A stretch of DNA of 12,595 bases from Acidilobaceae archaeon (GCA_026985385.1 JALSQM010000056.1:1-12595), one strand, 5' to 3'. Positions 1-5,945 are shown, numbered from the stretch's first letter. A program made the numbers and translations. The notes: generated from the letters alone by a model not told the origin.

Positions 1-1
1 A

Positions 2-706
2 GAGACCAGCTACATGCTCGTCGCGAGATACCTCAAGAAGGCAGTCATGGATCCGCGGTTTGCGAAGTACACAGTGGGAATACCTGGGATCCTACTCGCA
101 ACCGCCGGGCTCCTCAGCATATTCGGGCTGGGAGGCCTCGTGCTCAAGTCCGTAGCCGCGCTGCTCGGTATCGCCATGATAGTGCATGGGTTCAACTTGG
201 AGCCCATAATTAAGAGGGAGGTCGAGTGGCTCTTCTCGAGGCCCGGCCTCGTGCTGGCCGGCTACTTGCTCATGGCGATATTCACTGCTGCGAGCGCGGC
301 CGCAGCCTATTACAGCATATCGCAGAGCACAAGCATAATAGAGGGTATGGCCGGCTTCTTCAGGTACTCGATACCACTCTTCTCGGCGGGAGCCGTGGGC
401 TACATAATAGTGGGTAGGATCCTCTACATGATAGTTAACGGGGATCTCAGAATCCACAGCGAGGCCGCCGCCATAATACTATTCCTCTTCGCGGCCATAG
501 CATTCTACCGGCTCGGCGTCAGCCTTGAAGCCGTTAAGGGCCCGAACCTCCCCGCAGCGCTGACGACGGCGCTCCTCTCAAGCGACTTCCTGGAGATCTC
601 GATAGCCGGGGCCTCACTTACCGGCCTCGTGGAGCTGGCTGGGAGGGCTCTGAGTAGGAGGAGATCGGAGGGTTCGGGGGAGTCTAAGCGCCAAAGTTCC
701 TCTTAA
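2..706 (+). CDS. DUF373 family membrane protein, 3' part (partial at left edge)
   Basis: The reading frame is open to the left edge; the codons just before the first internal ATG (position 14) read E-T-S-Y and fit the family, so the true start most likely lies upstream. The visible 234 residues begin with a basic stretch (ARYLKK...DPRFAKY) and then contain about six hydrophobic segments: two near residues 25-65, then around 80-105, 115-140, 150-170 and a weaker one near 195-215, followed by a basic, Ser/Arg-rich cytoplasmic-looking tail. This matches the C-terminal membrane part of archaeal DUF373 proteins (COG2237), whose N-terminal half is soluble; their function is unknown. The stop (TAA, 704-706) lies inside the 3' end of the convergent cis-prenyltransferase gene. 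Family assignment is from memory of the motif pattern; the membrane topology is seen directly. Confidence 0.72.
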   Translation, partial: ETSYMLVARYLKKAVMDPRFAKYTVGIPGILLATAGLLSIFGLGGLVLKSVAALLGIAMIVHGFNLEPIIKREVEWLFSRPGLVLAGYLLMAIFTAASAAAAYYSISQSTSIIEGMAGFFRYSIPLFSAGAVGYIIVGRILYMIVNGDLRIHSEAAAIILFLFAAIAFYRLGVSLEAVKGPNLPAALTTALLSSDFLEISIAGASLTGLVELAGRALSRRRSEGSGESKRQSSS

Positions 707-1328
707 CCCTCGAGAACCACCTTAGGGCCGCGTCTAGCTCCTCCAACGTGAAGTCGGGCCAGAGAGTGTCTGTGAAGTAGAGCTCGGCGTAGCGAGCCGC
801 TAGCGGGACGAAGTCGCTCAGCCTCCTCCACCCCCCGGTTCTTATCACGAGATCCACGGGGGGCAGCTGGAGGCTCGGAGGCTCCACGCCCTTCAGGGCC
901 AGGCTTACCTCCCAGAGGCTGGAGTAGCCTATTAGGAGTGTGAGGAGCCCCCCGCTCCTCCGGCTCGTATCTTCTTCCAGCTTCCGTGCGAGGTCCGCGA
1001 CGTGTTCTGGGACGACGCCTAGATCGCCGAGTATCTTCACCCTCACCTCGCGCCTGGCGAGGGCTTCATCCTTCATGAGATCCCTCAACCCTCTCGCTAT
1101 TAGGTTGAACACGACTAGGAGCTCGCCCGGAGGCCTCTTGACAGCGTTATCCCTGCTCAGCACGTAGACAGTCACGAATCTGGTGCCCCTAGAGTATAGT
1201 GCGTCGACGGCCTCCCTCAGCCTCCGGTAGCCGACTTCATACGCCTCCTCGAGGCCCACACCCGCCTTCCTAGCCCACCTCCTATTACCATCGGGTATTA
1301 TGCCTACGTGAAGAGGCGTTTGAGCCAT
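684..1328 (-). CDS. uppS: Short, divergent cis-prenyltransferase (undecaprenyl/polyprenyl diphosphate synthase family)
   Basis: This protein should condense isopentenyl diphosphate in cis onto an allylic diphosphate to make the polyprenyl/dolichyl carrier used for glycan assembly at the membrane. The signature HVGIIPDGNRRWA near the N-terminus holds the catalytic Asp of DGN; near the C-terminus RTGGWRRLSDF and ARYAELYFTDTLWPDF match the substrate-binding block, keeping the two Arg, the Ser and the metal-linked Glu. It is shorter (214 residues) than the usual 240-260, the conserved Glu after RTGG is Trp, the NYGGR-type motif reads IGYSSL, and the His of the usual G-H pair is Val. I chose ATG 1328 because AGGTAGGGG sits 8 bases upstream and a TATA-like TATTAAG (about 1371-1377, minus strand) would start RNA near 1348; GTG 1355 is the longer alternative. 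Its 3' end overlaps the DUF373 gene by 23 bases, tail to tail. Confidence 0.85.
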   Translation of the reverse strand: MAQTPLHVGIIPDGNRRWARKAGVGLEEAYEVGYRRLREAVDALYSRGTRFVTVYVLSRDNAVKRPPGELLVVFNLIARGLRDLMKDEALARREVRVKILGDLGVVPEHVADLARKLEEDTSRRSGGLLTLLIGYSSLWEVSLALKGVEPPSLQLPPVDLVIRTGGWRRLSDFVPLAARYAELYFTDTLWPDFTLEELDAALRWFSRVKRNFGA

Positions 1329-1368
1329 CCAGTCTTCCCCTACCTGGCCTGTCACTGGCCTTGCGCGA

Positions 1369-1402
1369 CCTTAATACCGGTTTAGAGCGCCGGCTGGAGG
1401 GG
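1369..1402. promoter_or_regulatory. Divergent promoter region between cis-prenyltransferase and DUF84 NTPase
   Basis: The only A/T-rich patch between the two divergent genes is CCTTAATACCGGTTTAGAG (1368-1386). On the plus strand TTTAGAG (1380-1386) is about 28 bases before the NTPase ATG at 1411, which also has a Shine-Dalgarno-like GGAGGGG at 1396-1402. On the minus strand TATTAAG would serve the prenyltransferase. The elements are weak matches to archaeal TATA boxes, so positions are approximate. Confidence 0.35.
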
Positions 1403-1410
1403 CTACCTCT

Positions 1411-1989
1411 ATGAGTGGGGCTTACGCGGCAATCGGGACCAGGAACCCCGTCAAACTCAGGGCGGCTCGGAGGGCTTTCTCGAGGCTCATAGGCATCCCC
1501 GTCGTAGCAGTTGAAGTGGAAGTTAGTGTTCCACGCCAGCCCGTAGGCCTCGACCAACTCGTGCGGGGCGCCCTCGAGAGGGCGTATAGGGCCCTCAGGG
1601 CCTCGGGAGCCCTCTACGGCGTCGGAGTCGAGGCCGGCCTCTTCGAGTTCCCGAGCAGCACGGGGTTCATCGAGACGCAGGTGGCGGCTATCGTAGGCCC
1701 CGGTCTAAGGGTGAGCCTAGGCCTCAGCTCCTCCTTCGAGCTACCCCCATGGCTCGTCGACTCCATGCTCTCAGGCCGGGAGCTGGGGGAGGTCTACAGG
1801 CCCCGCGGCGGTGATGTAGGCGAGAAGATAGGGTACATCGGGGTCGAGAGCCTCGGCTACACGACGAGGCAGGAGCTAACCCAGCAGGCTATAGAGTCCG
1901 CCCTCCTGCCCTGGCTAAGGGATCCCAGCTGGCTCCAGAGGGTCGAGGACCTAGCCAGGGAGGTGGGGGCCGACCTGGGAACAGCTTAA
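1411..1989 (+). CDS. DUF84 family inosine/xanthosine triphosphatase (house-cleaning NTPase)
   Basis: Members of this YjjX/DUF84 family hydrolyse non-canonical purine nucleotides such as ITP and XTP and keep them out of RNA and DNA. The protein starts with the family signature AIGTRNPVK (residues 7-15), where the backbone binds the triphosphate, followed by PRQPVGLDQLVRGALERA (41-58), the acidic GVGVEAG (70-76), ETQVAAIV (88-95), the FELP motif (109-112), GRELGEV (122-128) and a terminal TTRQELTQQAIESALLPWL. At 192 residues it has about the family's usual length. ATG 1411 follows GGAGGGG by 8 bases. It lies 42 bases upstream of the S8e gene on the same strand, so it probably leads an operon with rps8e and srp19. 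Confidence in the family is high; the exact substrate is inferred. Confidence 0.88.
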   Translation: MSGAYAAIGTRNPVKLRAARRAFSRLIGIPVVAVEVEVSVPRQPVGLDQLVRGALERAYRALRASGALYGVGVEAGLFEFPSSTGFIETQVAAIVGPGLRVSLGLSSSFELPPWLVDSMLSGRELGEVYRPRGGDVGEKIGYIGVESLGYTTRQELTQQAIESALLPWLRDPSWLQRVEDLAREVGADLGTA

Positions 1990-2031
1990 AGGGAGCCGCC
2001 CGCCACCAGCGCCCACGTGGGGGTGGAGTGC

Positions 2032-2454
2032 ATGGGCGTCTACCAGTGGAGGGACCATAAGAAGCCCAGTGGCGGTAAGAGGAACTGGTACTACAAGGTC
2101 AAGAGGAAGTACGCGCATGGAAGACCCTTCGTGCCGCCCGTGCTAGCCGAGGAGGACTCGAGGGTCAAGGTCAGGGTTAGGGGAGGCAACTATAAGGTCA
2201 GGGTTAGGAGGGTAGCCTACGCCGTGGTGTCCGATCCTAGAACCGGTAAGAGCGTGAGAGCCAGGATCCTGAGAGTAATCGAGAGCCAGCCTAACAGGGA
2301 GTTCGCTAGGAGGGGCATAATAGTCAAGGGCGTCGTAATAGAAACAGAGGTGGGCAGAGCCAGGGTCACGAGCAGGCCGGGCCAGGACGGCGTCGTCAAC
2401 GCCATCCTACTAGAGGGGAGCCTCGAGCAGGCCAGAGGGGAGAGCAGCGGCTAA
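2032..2454 (+). CDS. rps8e: Small ribosomal subunit protein S8e
   Basis: Archaeal/eukaryotic protein of the 30S subunit, a small basic beta-barrel protein that binds 16S rRNA. The N-terminus MGVYQWRDHKKPSGGK matches the family start, followed by a basic stretch (KVKRKYAHGRP), a central RVRGGNYKVRVRRVAYAVVSDPRTGK and the C-terminal GIIVKGVVIETEVGRARVTSRPGQDGVVNAI, which is the diagnostic S8e C-terminal block. I take ATG 2032 (140 residues) because family members start with MGVYxG and GGGGGTGG (2019-2026) is well spaced before it; an in-frame GTG at 2017 would add only five residues. The SRP19 gene starts 20 bases after the stop, so the two are probably cotranscribed. Confidence 0.95.
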   Translation: MGVYQWRDHKKPSGGKRNWYYKVKRKYAHGRPFVPPVLAEEDSRVKVRVRGGNYKVRVRRVAYAVVSDPRTGKSVRARILRVIESQPNREFARRGIIVKGVVIETEVGRARVTSRPGQDGVVNAILLEGSLEQARGESSG

Positions 2455-2474
2455 CCTGACAGGCGGGAGCCCCC

Positions 2475-2786
2475 TTGAGTGGCAGGGAGTACAAGGGCCG
2501 CCGAATAGTCCTTTGGCCAGTTAACATAGACTCTGAGGCCACCATCAGGGAGGGCCGTAAGATCCCGAAGAGGGAGGCAGTCCCCTCACCGAGGCTAGAC
2601 GAGATAGTCAAGGCCGCCGCGGCCCTCGGGCTCGACCCCATCGTCGAGGAGAAGGCCTACCCCCGCCTATGGTACCGGGAGAGGGCGCGGGTATCCGTGC
2701 TCAAGAGGGGATCGAAGAGGGAGACTCTAGCAGCGATTGCTAGGGAGGTGCTGAGGCAGCGCTCCACGAGGAGGCACGCCGCATGA
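2475..2786 (+). CDS. srp19: Signal recognition particle 19 kDa protein SRP19
   Basis: SRP19 binds helices 6 and 8 of 7S RNA and prepares it for SRP54, so it belongs to cotranslational targeting of membrane and secreted proteins. Seen in the sequence: RIVLWPVNIDS (10-20), the EGRKIPKREAV block (26-36), PRLDEIVKAAAALGLDPIVEEKAYPRLW (39-66) and the C-terminal RARVSVLKRGSKRETLAAIAREV, all in the expected order. The length (103 residues) is normal for archaeal SRP19. The start is TTG 2475, preceded by GGCGGGAG (2462-2469) with 5 bases of spacing; the nearby GTG at 2479 is out of frame. It follows S8e by 20 bases. The 170 bases after it hold no gene but several hairpins. Confidence 0.93.
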   Translation: MSGREYKGRRIVLWPVNIDSEATIREGRKIPKREAVPSPRLDEIVKAAAALGLDPIVEEKAYPRLWYRERARVSVLKRGSKRETLAAIAREVLRQRSTRRHAA

Positions 2787-2956
2787 CAGTCGGACGGTGG
2801 TTCCTCCGGGTAAAAAGCGCTTTCCCGCCCACCACCCGTTAACCCTCCTTAAAGGCTGGGTCCCCATGTAAATGGGGGGTCATCCCCTAAGTCGAGCATG
2901 TGAATCACCATAGCACGCGGCGGCCTTAAGGGGGACGCCGCTCTCAGGGGGCGGGT
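2787..2956 (+). other. Gene-free, hairpin-rich gap between srp19 and gar1; possible small RNA or leader
   Basis: No convincing ORF on either strand. Three potential hairpins follow one another. Hairpin 1: GGTGG (2796-2800) with CCACC (2832-2836) and inside it CGGG (2807-2810) with CCCG (2824-2827), around the palindrome AAAGCGCTTT (2814-2823). Hairpin 2: CCCCAT-GTAA-ATGGGG (2862-2877), six perfect pairs closed by a GNRA tetraloop; a competing pairing GGGG-TCAT-CCCC lies at 2876-2887. Hairpin 3: GCGGCG (2917-2922) with CGCCGC (2936-2941). TATA-like stretches are TAAAAAG (2811-2817), CCTTAAAGG (2848-2856) and CCTTAAGG (2924-2931), the last about 28 bases before the gar1 GTG. Whether any of this is transcribed as its own RNA cannot be seen. 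Confidence 0.35.
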
Positions 2957-3430
2957 GTGCGGGTGTCGAGGTCCACTAAGGGCCCTGGTAGGGGTGGCGC
3001 CCGGAGGCCTATACGGGGGGTCGTGGTCTCGGCTGTCCCCACGGGTCACGTGGTGGTCAAGCTGGAGGCCCGGGAGGTACCGGGCCTCGGCTGGGAGGCC
3101 CTCTCCGAGGATTCCCGTAGGATAGGTGTTGTAGTCGACATTATAGGTAACGTGGAGAGGCCATACGCGGTGATAAGGCCTCCATCGAGGGATGTGCTTG
3201 CAAGTGTAGAGGAGGGCTCCCGAGTCGAGATCAGGCCCCCGCCCCCCAAGAGGCGCCCCCGCCGGGCCGCCGCTAGGGGTAGGAGGGGTGTCCGTCGTGG
3301 AGTGCGGCAGAAAGGTGGTGGACGAGTTCGGGAACGTGATATGCGTGGACACGGGGCGGGTGATAGGGGCAGAGTTGGACGTAGGCCCCGAGTGGAACGT
3401 GGCAAGGGACAGGGAGAAGGGGGTCGATAG
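2957..3430 (+). CDS. gar1: H/ACA RNP subunit Gar1 with an Arg-rich tail overlapping tfb
   Basis: Gar1 binds the Cbf5 pseudouridine synthase and helps substrate turnover in H/ACA RNPs, which guide pseudouridylation of rRNA. The core Gar1 beta-barrel is residues 19-78: IRGVVVSAVPTGHVVVKL, then RRIGVVVDIIGNVERPYAVIRP, where G-x-V-x-D-I-x-G-x-V-x-x-P-Y is the family hallmark. Archaeal Gar1 is usually about 75-110 residues; here residues 97-157 form a long Arg/Gly-rich tail, reminiscent of the RGG tails of eukaryotic Gar1, and residues 111-157 are encoded in the same DNA as the start of tfb in another frame. The start is GTG 2957 (GTG 2963 is also possible). A TATA-like CCTTAAGG at 2924-2931 would make this a leaderless message. 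The core call is strong; whether the tail is selected or simply a lost stop codon is open. Confidence 0.86.
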   Translation: MRVSRSTKGPGRGGARRPIRGVVVSAVPTGHVVVKLEAREVPGLGWEALSEDSRRIGVVVDIIGNVERPYAVIRPPSRDVLASVEEGSRVEIRPPPPKRRPRRAAARGRRGVRRGVRQKGGGRVRERDMRGHGAGDRGRVGRRPRVERGKGQGEGGR

Positions 3431-4217
3431 GACTAGGGCGTCGGTTAGATTCACCTACACCCACCACGCTCAGAGGGAGCACGTTAGCCTAGAGGCGCTG
3501 GGGCCGGCTCGGTCTAGGAGGCTTCGCATGCTAAGAGCGTGTAGGGGAGGCAGGAGATGCGGGCATAAGGTGGGCTTCACGTACCCAGAGAGAGTTCAGT
3601 TCGACCACTTCAAGCTGCTGCGGGACGCCGCCCAGATCTTAGATCTACCGAGGGAGATACAGGAGACCGCTGGCATGATACTCCACTTGTACTTCAGCAG
3701 AACCGAGAAGCCCAGGCCTAGCAAGGCGCCCCAGCTGGTGGCCGCGGCGGTGAAGGAGGCAATGGACCTCCACGGTTACACCATGCCGATATCGAGGATC
3801 CTCGACGCATTCAATATAACGAAGAGCGACTTGTGGCGAGGCACTAGAGCACTCAGCGAGGCTGGGGTCTTAGGGAGCCTCTGGAGCGTCAACTACAGGA
3901 TGGGCAGGGGCAGGCTCTCAAGGCACATCGAGATGACTAAGAACTTCATAATAAAGGCTGTAGGCGACCTCCACTTACCCATGGAGGTCGCAATGCTTGC
4001 AAACGACATAATAGATAAGATCGTGGAAATGGGGAAGGGACTCGAGGGTAGAAGGCCTGAGGCTCTCGCGGGCGCAGCGGTCTATCTAGCCGCGCGCCTC
4101 TACGGCTACAGGGTCTCACAAAGGGAGGTGGCGAGGGTGCTCTCCGTTATGGAATCGACTATTAGAAAGCAGTTCCGCTTCATACTCTCCGACCTAGTCA
4201 TAATAGTGAAGGTGTAG
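3288..4217 (+). CDS. tfb: Transcription initiation factor B (TFB) with degenerate zinc ribbon
   Basis: TFB binds TBP-TATA and the BRE and brings RNA polymerase to the promoter. The N-terminal ribbon is recognisable (residues 3-27, VVECGRKVVDEFGNVICVDTG then RVIG) and is followed by the usual DVGPEW and FTYTHH of the B-reader region, but only Cys6 and Cys19 remain: the first ligand position is Val and the last is Thr. An Arg-rich linker (74-95) contains Cys85, Cys91 and His93. Two cyclin-like repeats follow, about 103-198 and 212-305; the second is well conserved (GRRPEALAGAAVYLAARLYGYRVSQREVARV...TIRKQF), the first more divergent. GTG 3288 and GTG 3297 both have purine-rich sites upstream. 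The first 143 bases overlap gar1. It is probably a divergent TFB paralogue or a lineage-specific TFB; DNA outside the window would decide. Confidence 0.87.
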   Translation: MSVVECGRKVVDEFGNVICVDTGRVIGAELDVGPEWNVARDREKGVDRTRASVRFTYTHHAQREHVSLEALGPARSRRLRMLRACRGGRRCGHKVGFTYPERVQFDHFKLLRDAAQILDLPREIQETAGMILHLYFSRTEKPRPSKAPQLVAAAVKEAMDLHGYTMPISRILDAFNITKSDLWRGTRALSEAGVLGSLWSVNYRMGRGRLSRHIEMTKNFIIKAVGDLHLPMEVAMLANDIIDKIVEMGKGLEGRRPEALAGAAVYLAARLYGYRVSQREVARVLSVMESTIRKQFRFILSDLVIIVKV

Positions 4218-4262
4218 ATCCAGTCTTGGGGGAGGAGGATCCCCTTTAGGCTCGACTTCTTC

Positions 4263-4294
4263 TACTTTCGATACTCGTAACTTACTCGAAAGTA
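4263..4294. promoter_or_regulatory. Perfect 9-bp inverted repeat over the BRE/TATA of the TFE-beta gene (operator candidate)
   Basis: TACTTTCGA (4263-4271) and its exact complement TCGAAAGTA (4286-4294) are separated by 14 bases, with arm centres 23 bases apart, close to two helical turns. The right arm covers the BRE and the first bases of the TATA box. Inside, TACTCG is repeated directly at 4272-4277 and 4283-4288. This geometry fits a dimeric repressor or autoregulatory factor that blocks TBP/TFB binding. No regulator can be named from the sequence. Confidence 0.45.
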
Positions 4295-4299
4295 TAAAC
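4287..4299 (+). promoter_or_regulatory. BRE/TATA promoter of the TFE-beta gene
   Basis: CGAAAGTATAAAC is the best archaeal promoter in the window: a purine-rich BRE (CGAAAG) directly before TATAAA (4293-4298 region). Transcription would start near 4320, giving a leader of about 40 bases before GTG 4361. In that leader AGCTC (4337-4341) can pair with GAGCT (4350-4354), a hairpin that would cover the GGAG ribosome site at 4349-4352. Confidence 0.7.
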
Positions 4300-4360
4300 C
4301 CCCCGGCACACCTATTGTTACAACCCGGGTGTCCCAAGCTCTAGAGTAGGAGCTGTAAGG

Positions 4361-4789
4361 GTGGAGGTGTCGCTGCAGTTGCCTAGGGCTAGCATGGAGG
4401 AACTCGAGAAGGCGGCGCTCGACCTGATAAAGAATAGTGGCTCGAACGGCATCCTCCAAAGCGAGCTATGGAGGAGGCTGGGGCTCGACAGCAGGGAGGG
4501 ATCCCGCCTAGTCCTAAGGCTCGCGAAGAAGGGCCTCATAAGGCGGGAGCAGGTCGTCGTCAATGGCAGGAGGACCTACAGGCTCAGGTACACGAGGCCC
4601 CCCAGCATGGAGCTTAGGATCCTCGTCGACCTCAGCGACGTGATGGATATACCCTGCTTCACCTGCCCCTACCTGGATCAGTGCGGCCCCGGTAACTTCA
4701 ATGACCCGAGGACCTGCCCGATACTCCACTCCTGGCTCGAGAGGAAGGCTAGGGAGCTCTTCGGCGGCGACGGCGGGCTAGGGGAATAA
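4361..4789 (+). CDS. tfeB: Transcription factor TFE-beta (archaeal RPC34/hRPC39 homologue) with Fe-S motif
   Basis: TFE-beta pairs with TFE-alpha and helps open the promoter during initiation; the crenarchaeal protein is the counterpart of Pol III subunit RPC34/hRPC39 and carries a 4Fe-4S cluster. Residues 12-78 form a winged helix (MEELEKAALDLIKNS, SELWRRLGLDSREGSRLVLRLAKKGLI, then the wing VVNGRRTYRLRY). After a linker, MDIPCFTCPYLDQCGPG and NDPRTCPILHSWL give C-x2-C-x5-C-x10-C (Cys99, 102, 108, 119), the cluster pattern of the family. Length 142 matches. GTG 4361 has GGAG 8 bases upstream; ATG 4394 is a shorter option. It follows tfb by 143 bases but has its own promoter. Its last 41 bases overlap the convergent trm1. 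Only the winged helix and Cys pattern are seen; the role is family knowledge. Confidence 0.9.
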   Translation: MEVSLQLPRASMEELEKAALDLIKNSGSNGILQSELWRRLGLDSREGSRLVLRLAKKGLIRREQVVVNGRRTYRLRYTRPPSMELRILVDLSDVMDIPCFTCPYLDQCGPGNFNDPRTCPILHSWLERKARELFGGDGGLGE

Positions 4790-5945
4790 TCGATCTCACC
4801 TCCTCAACACCCGCATCGGATCTGAGGCCCGTGGGTGATAGGTGGGTGGCCGCCACCCTGTAGCCCCTACCCTCAAGCTCCTCGGCCAGCGCCTCCCTAG
4901 GCGGCATATTGAGTTTGAGCGACGAGGCCAAAGCCCATATCTCGTAGTAGAACCTCCCCCCGCTTAGCGTGGACTCCGCCGCCAGCGTGGAGGCCAGCCT
5001 CGAGACCCTGCGCTGGGTACTCATGTAGGAGAACCTCGTGAGGGCCAGCCTCTCCACCTCTGAGAGGAAGTCTTGATCCCCTATCTCGCAGGACCACAGG
5101 GGGCCTATGCGTTTAACCCTCCCCGGCTCCGGGCAGCCCGTAAAGGTGGCGTGCCCCAGGTCTACGCACCATAGGGCCTCTGAGACGCAGTGCTCCATCA
5201 CCCAGTTAGCCCTCCTCGCCCCTCTCTCAACGAGTAGGTAGGCCCTCACGTAGTGGTCGGCCCAGTAGGAGGCCAGGGGCCTCACGGCCTTGTCGCGGGC
5301 CGCGGCTACCCTAACAATGTAGCCCAGGAGGATCCTGACAGCCTCCTCCCTCGAGTGGGGCATCCTAGCTGTGGAGGCGTGGTACCTCCTCAGGGCCACT
5401 TGGGGCTTAGAGCCCTCCAGCACCGCTAGATCCGTTGCAGTCACGGCTAGGAGCCCCCTGTGGCCGATGGCCGCCACGGCGGCGTCGAGGAAGGGGGCCG
5501 GGCTCCCGAAGGGGTCTATATCAACGACTAGAATGGGCTCGGGCTCCTCGCGTGATAGCCTGTAGAGGAGGGCCGAGGCGTCGGCTCTAGTCACAGTCAC
5601 CCTATCCCGGAGCCCGTTCGCCTCGACGTTCCTCTTAGCGTAGGAGACAGCGTCCCAGTCTATGTCACCAGCTATCACCCTCCCAACACCCTCAACCTCG
5701 AGGGCGTACCTAACCGCCCTGACGCCCGTGGCCGTTAGGGGTTCAACCACAGTCACAGGCTTGTGTGGGGCGTAGAGGTTGATGTAGGCCTGGAGGGCGG
5801 CCACACTGAAATCCCTGTTAAACTCCATGACCGGATTATAGAACACCGGCAGCCACGCGGGCTCGAGCCTAGAGCCCGCCAGCGCCCCCGAGGGATCCGG
5901 TATCCACAGCAGCGCCTTCCCCTCCGCCACCACAGCCCGCTGCAC
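4749..5945 (-). CDS. trm1: tRNA (guanine26-N2)-dimethyltransferase Trm1
   Basis: Trm1 uses S-adenosylmethionine to dimethylate G26 of tRNA, a modification that prevents misfolding between D and anticodon stems. Characteristic blocks are FYNPVMEFNRDFSV (35-48), EPLTATGVRAVRYALE (68-83) at the AdoMet site, AGDIDWDAVSYAKRNVEANG (92-111), the catalytic DIDPFGSP (142-149) and TATDLAVLEG (169-178), where the family normally reads TDTAPLCG. A C-terminal domain has Cys253, 260, 271 and 286 around GPLW, a likely metal site. Length 398 is usual for archaea. GTG 5945 is preceded by GGGGTGG 7 bases upstream; in-frame GTGs at 5933 and 5930 are alternatives. The start lies 77 bases inside the THEP1-type gene, so the two are translationally linked. 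It ends 41 bases inside the convergent TFE-beta gene. Confidence 0.93.
   Translation of the reverse strand: MQRAVVAEGKALLWIPDPSGALAGSRLEPAWLPVFYNPVMEFNRDFSVAALQAYINLYAPHKPVTVVEPLTATGVRAVRYALEVEGVGRVIAGDIDWDAVSYAKRNVEANGLRDRVTVTRADASALLYRLSREEPEPILVVDIDPFGSPAPFLDAAVAAIGHRGLLAVTATDLAVLEGSKPQVALRRYHASTARMPHSREEAVRILLGYIVRVAAARDKAVRPLASYWADHYVRAYLLVERGARRANWVMEHCVSEALWCVDLGHATFTGCPEPGRVKRIGPLWSCEIGDQDFLSEVERLALTRFSYMSTQRRVSRLASTLAAESTLSGGRFYYEIWALASSLKLNMPPREALAEELEGRGYRVAATHLSPTGLRSDAGVEEVRSIIPLARRRRRRAP

Noticed and set aside
2849..3454. Long minus-strand ORFs opposite gar1/tfb
   Set aside because: Their products are Pro/Arg/Thr-rich with no domain pattern; they are shadows of GC-rich coding DNA on the other strand.
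4226..4270. Terminator after tfb (GGGGA...TCCCC followed by a pyrimidine stretch)
   Set aside because: The pyrimidine stretch is interrupted and overlaps the left arm of the operator-like repeat; evidence is too thin for a call.
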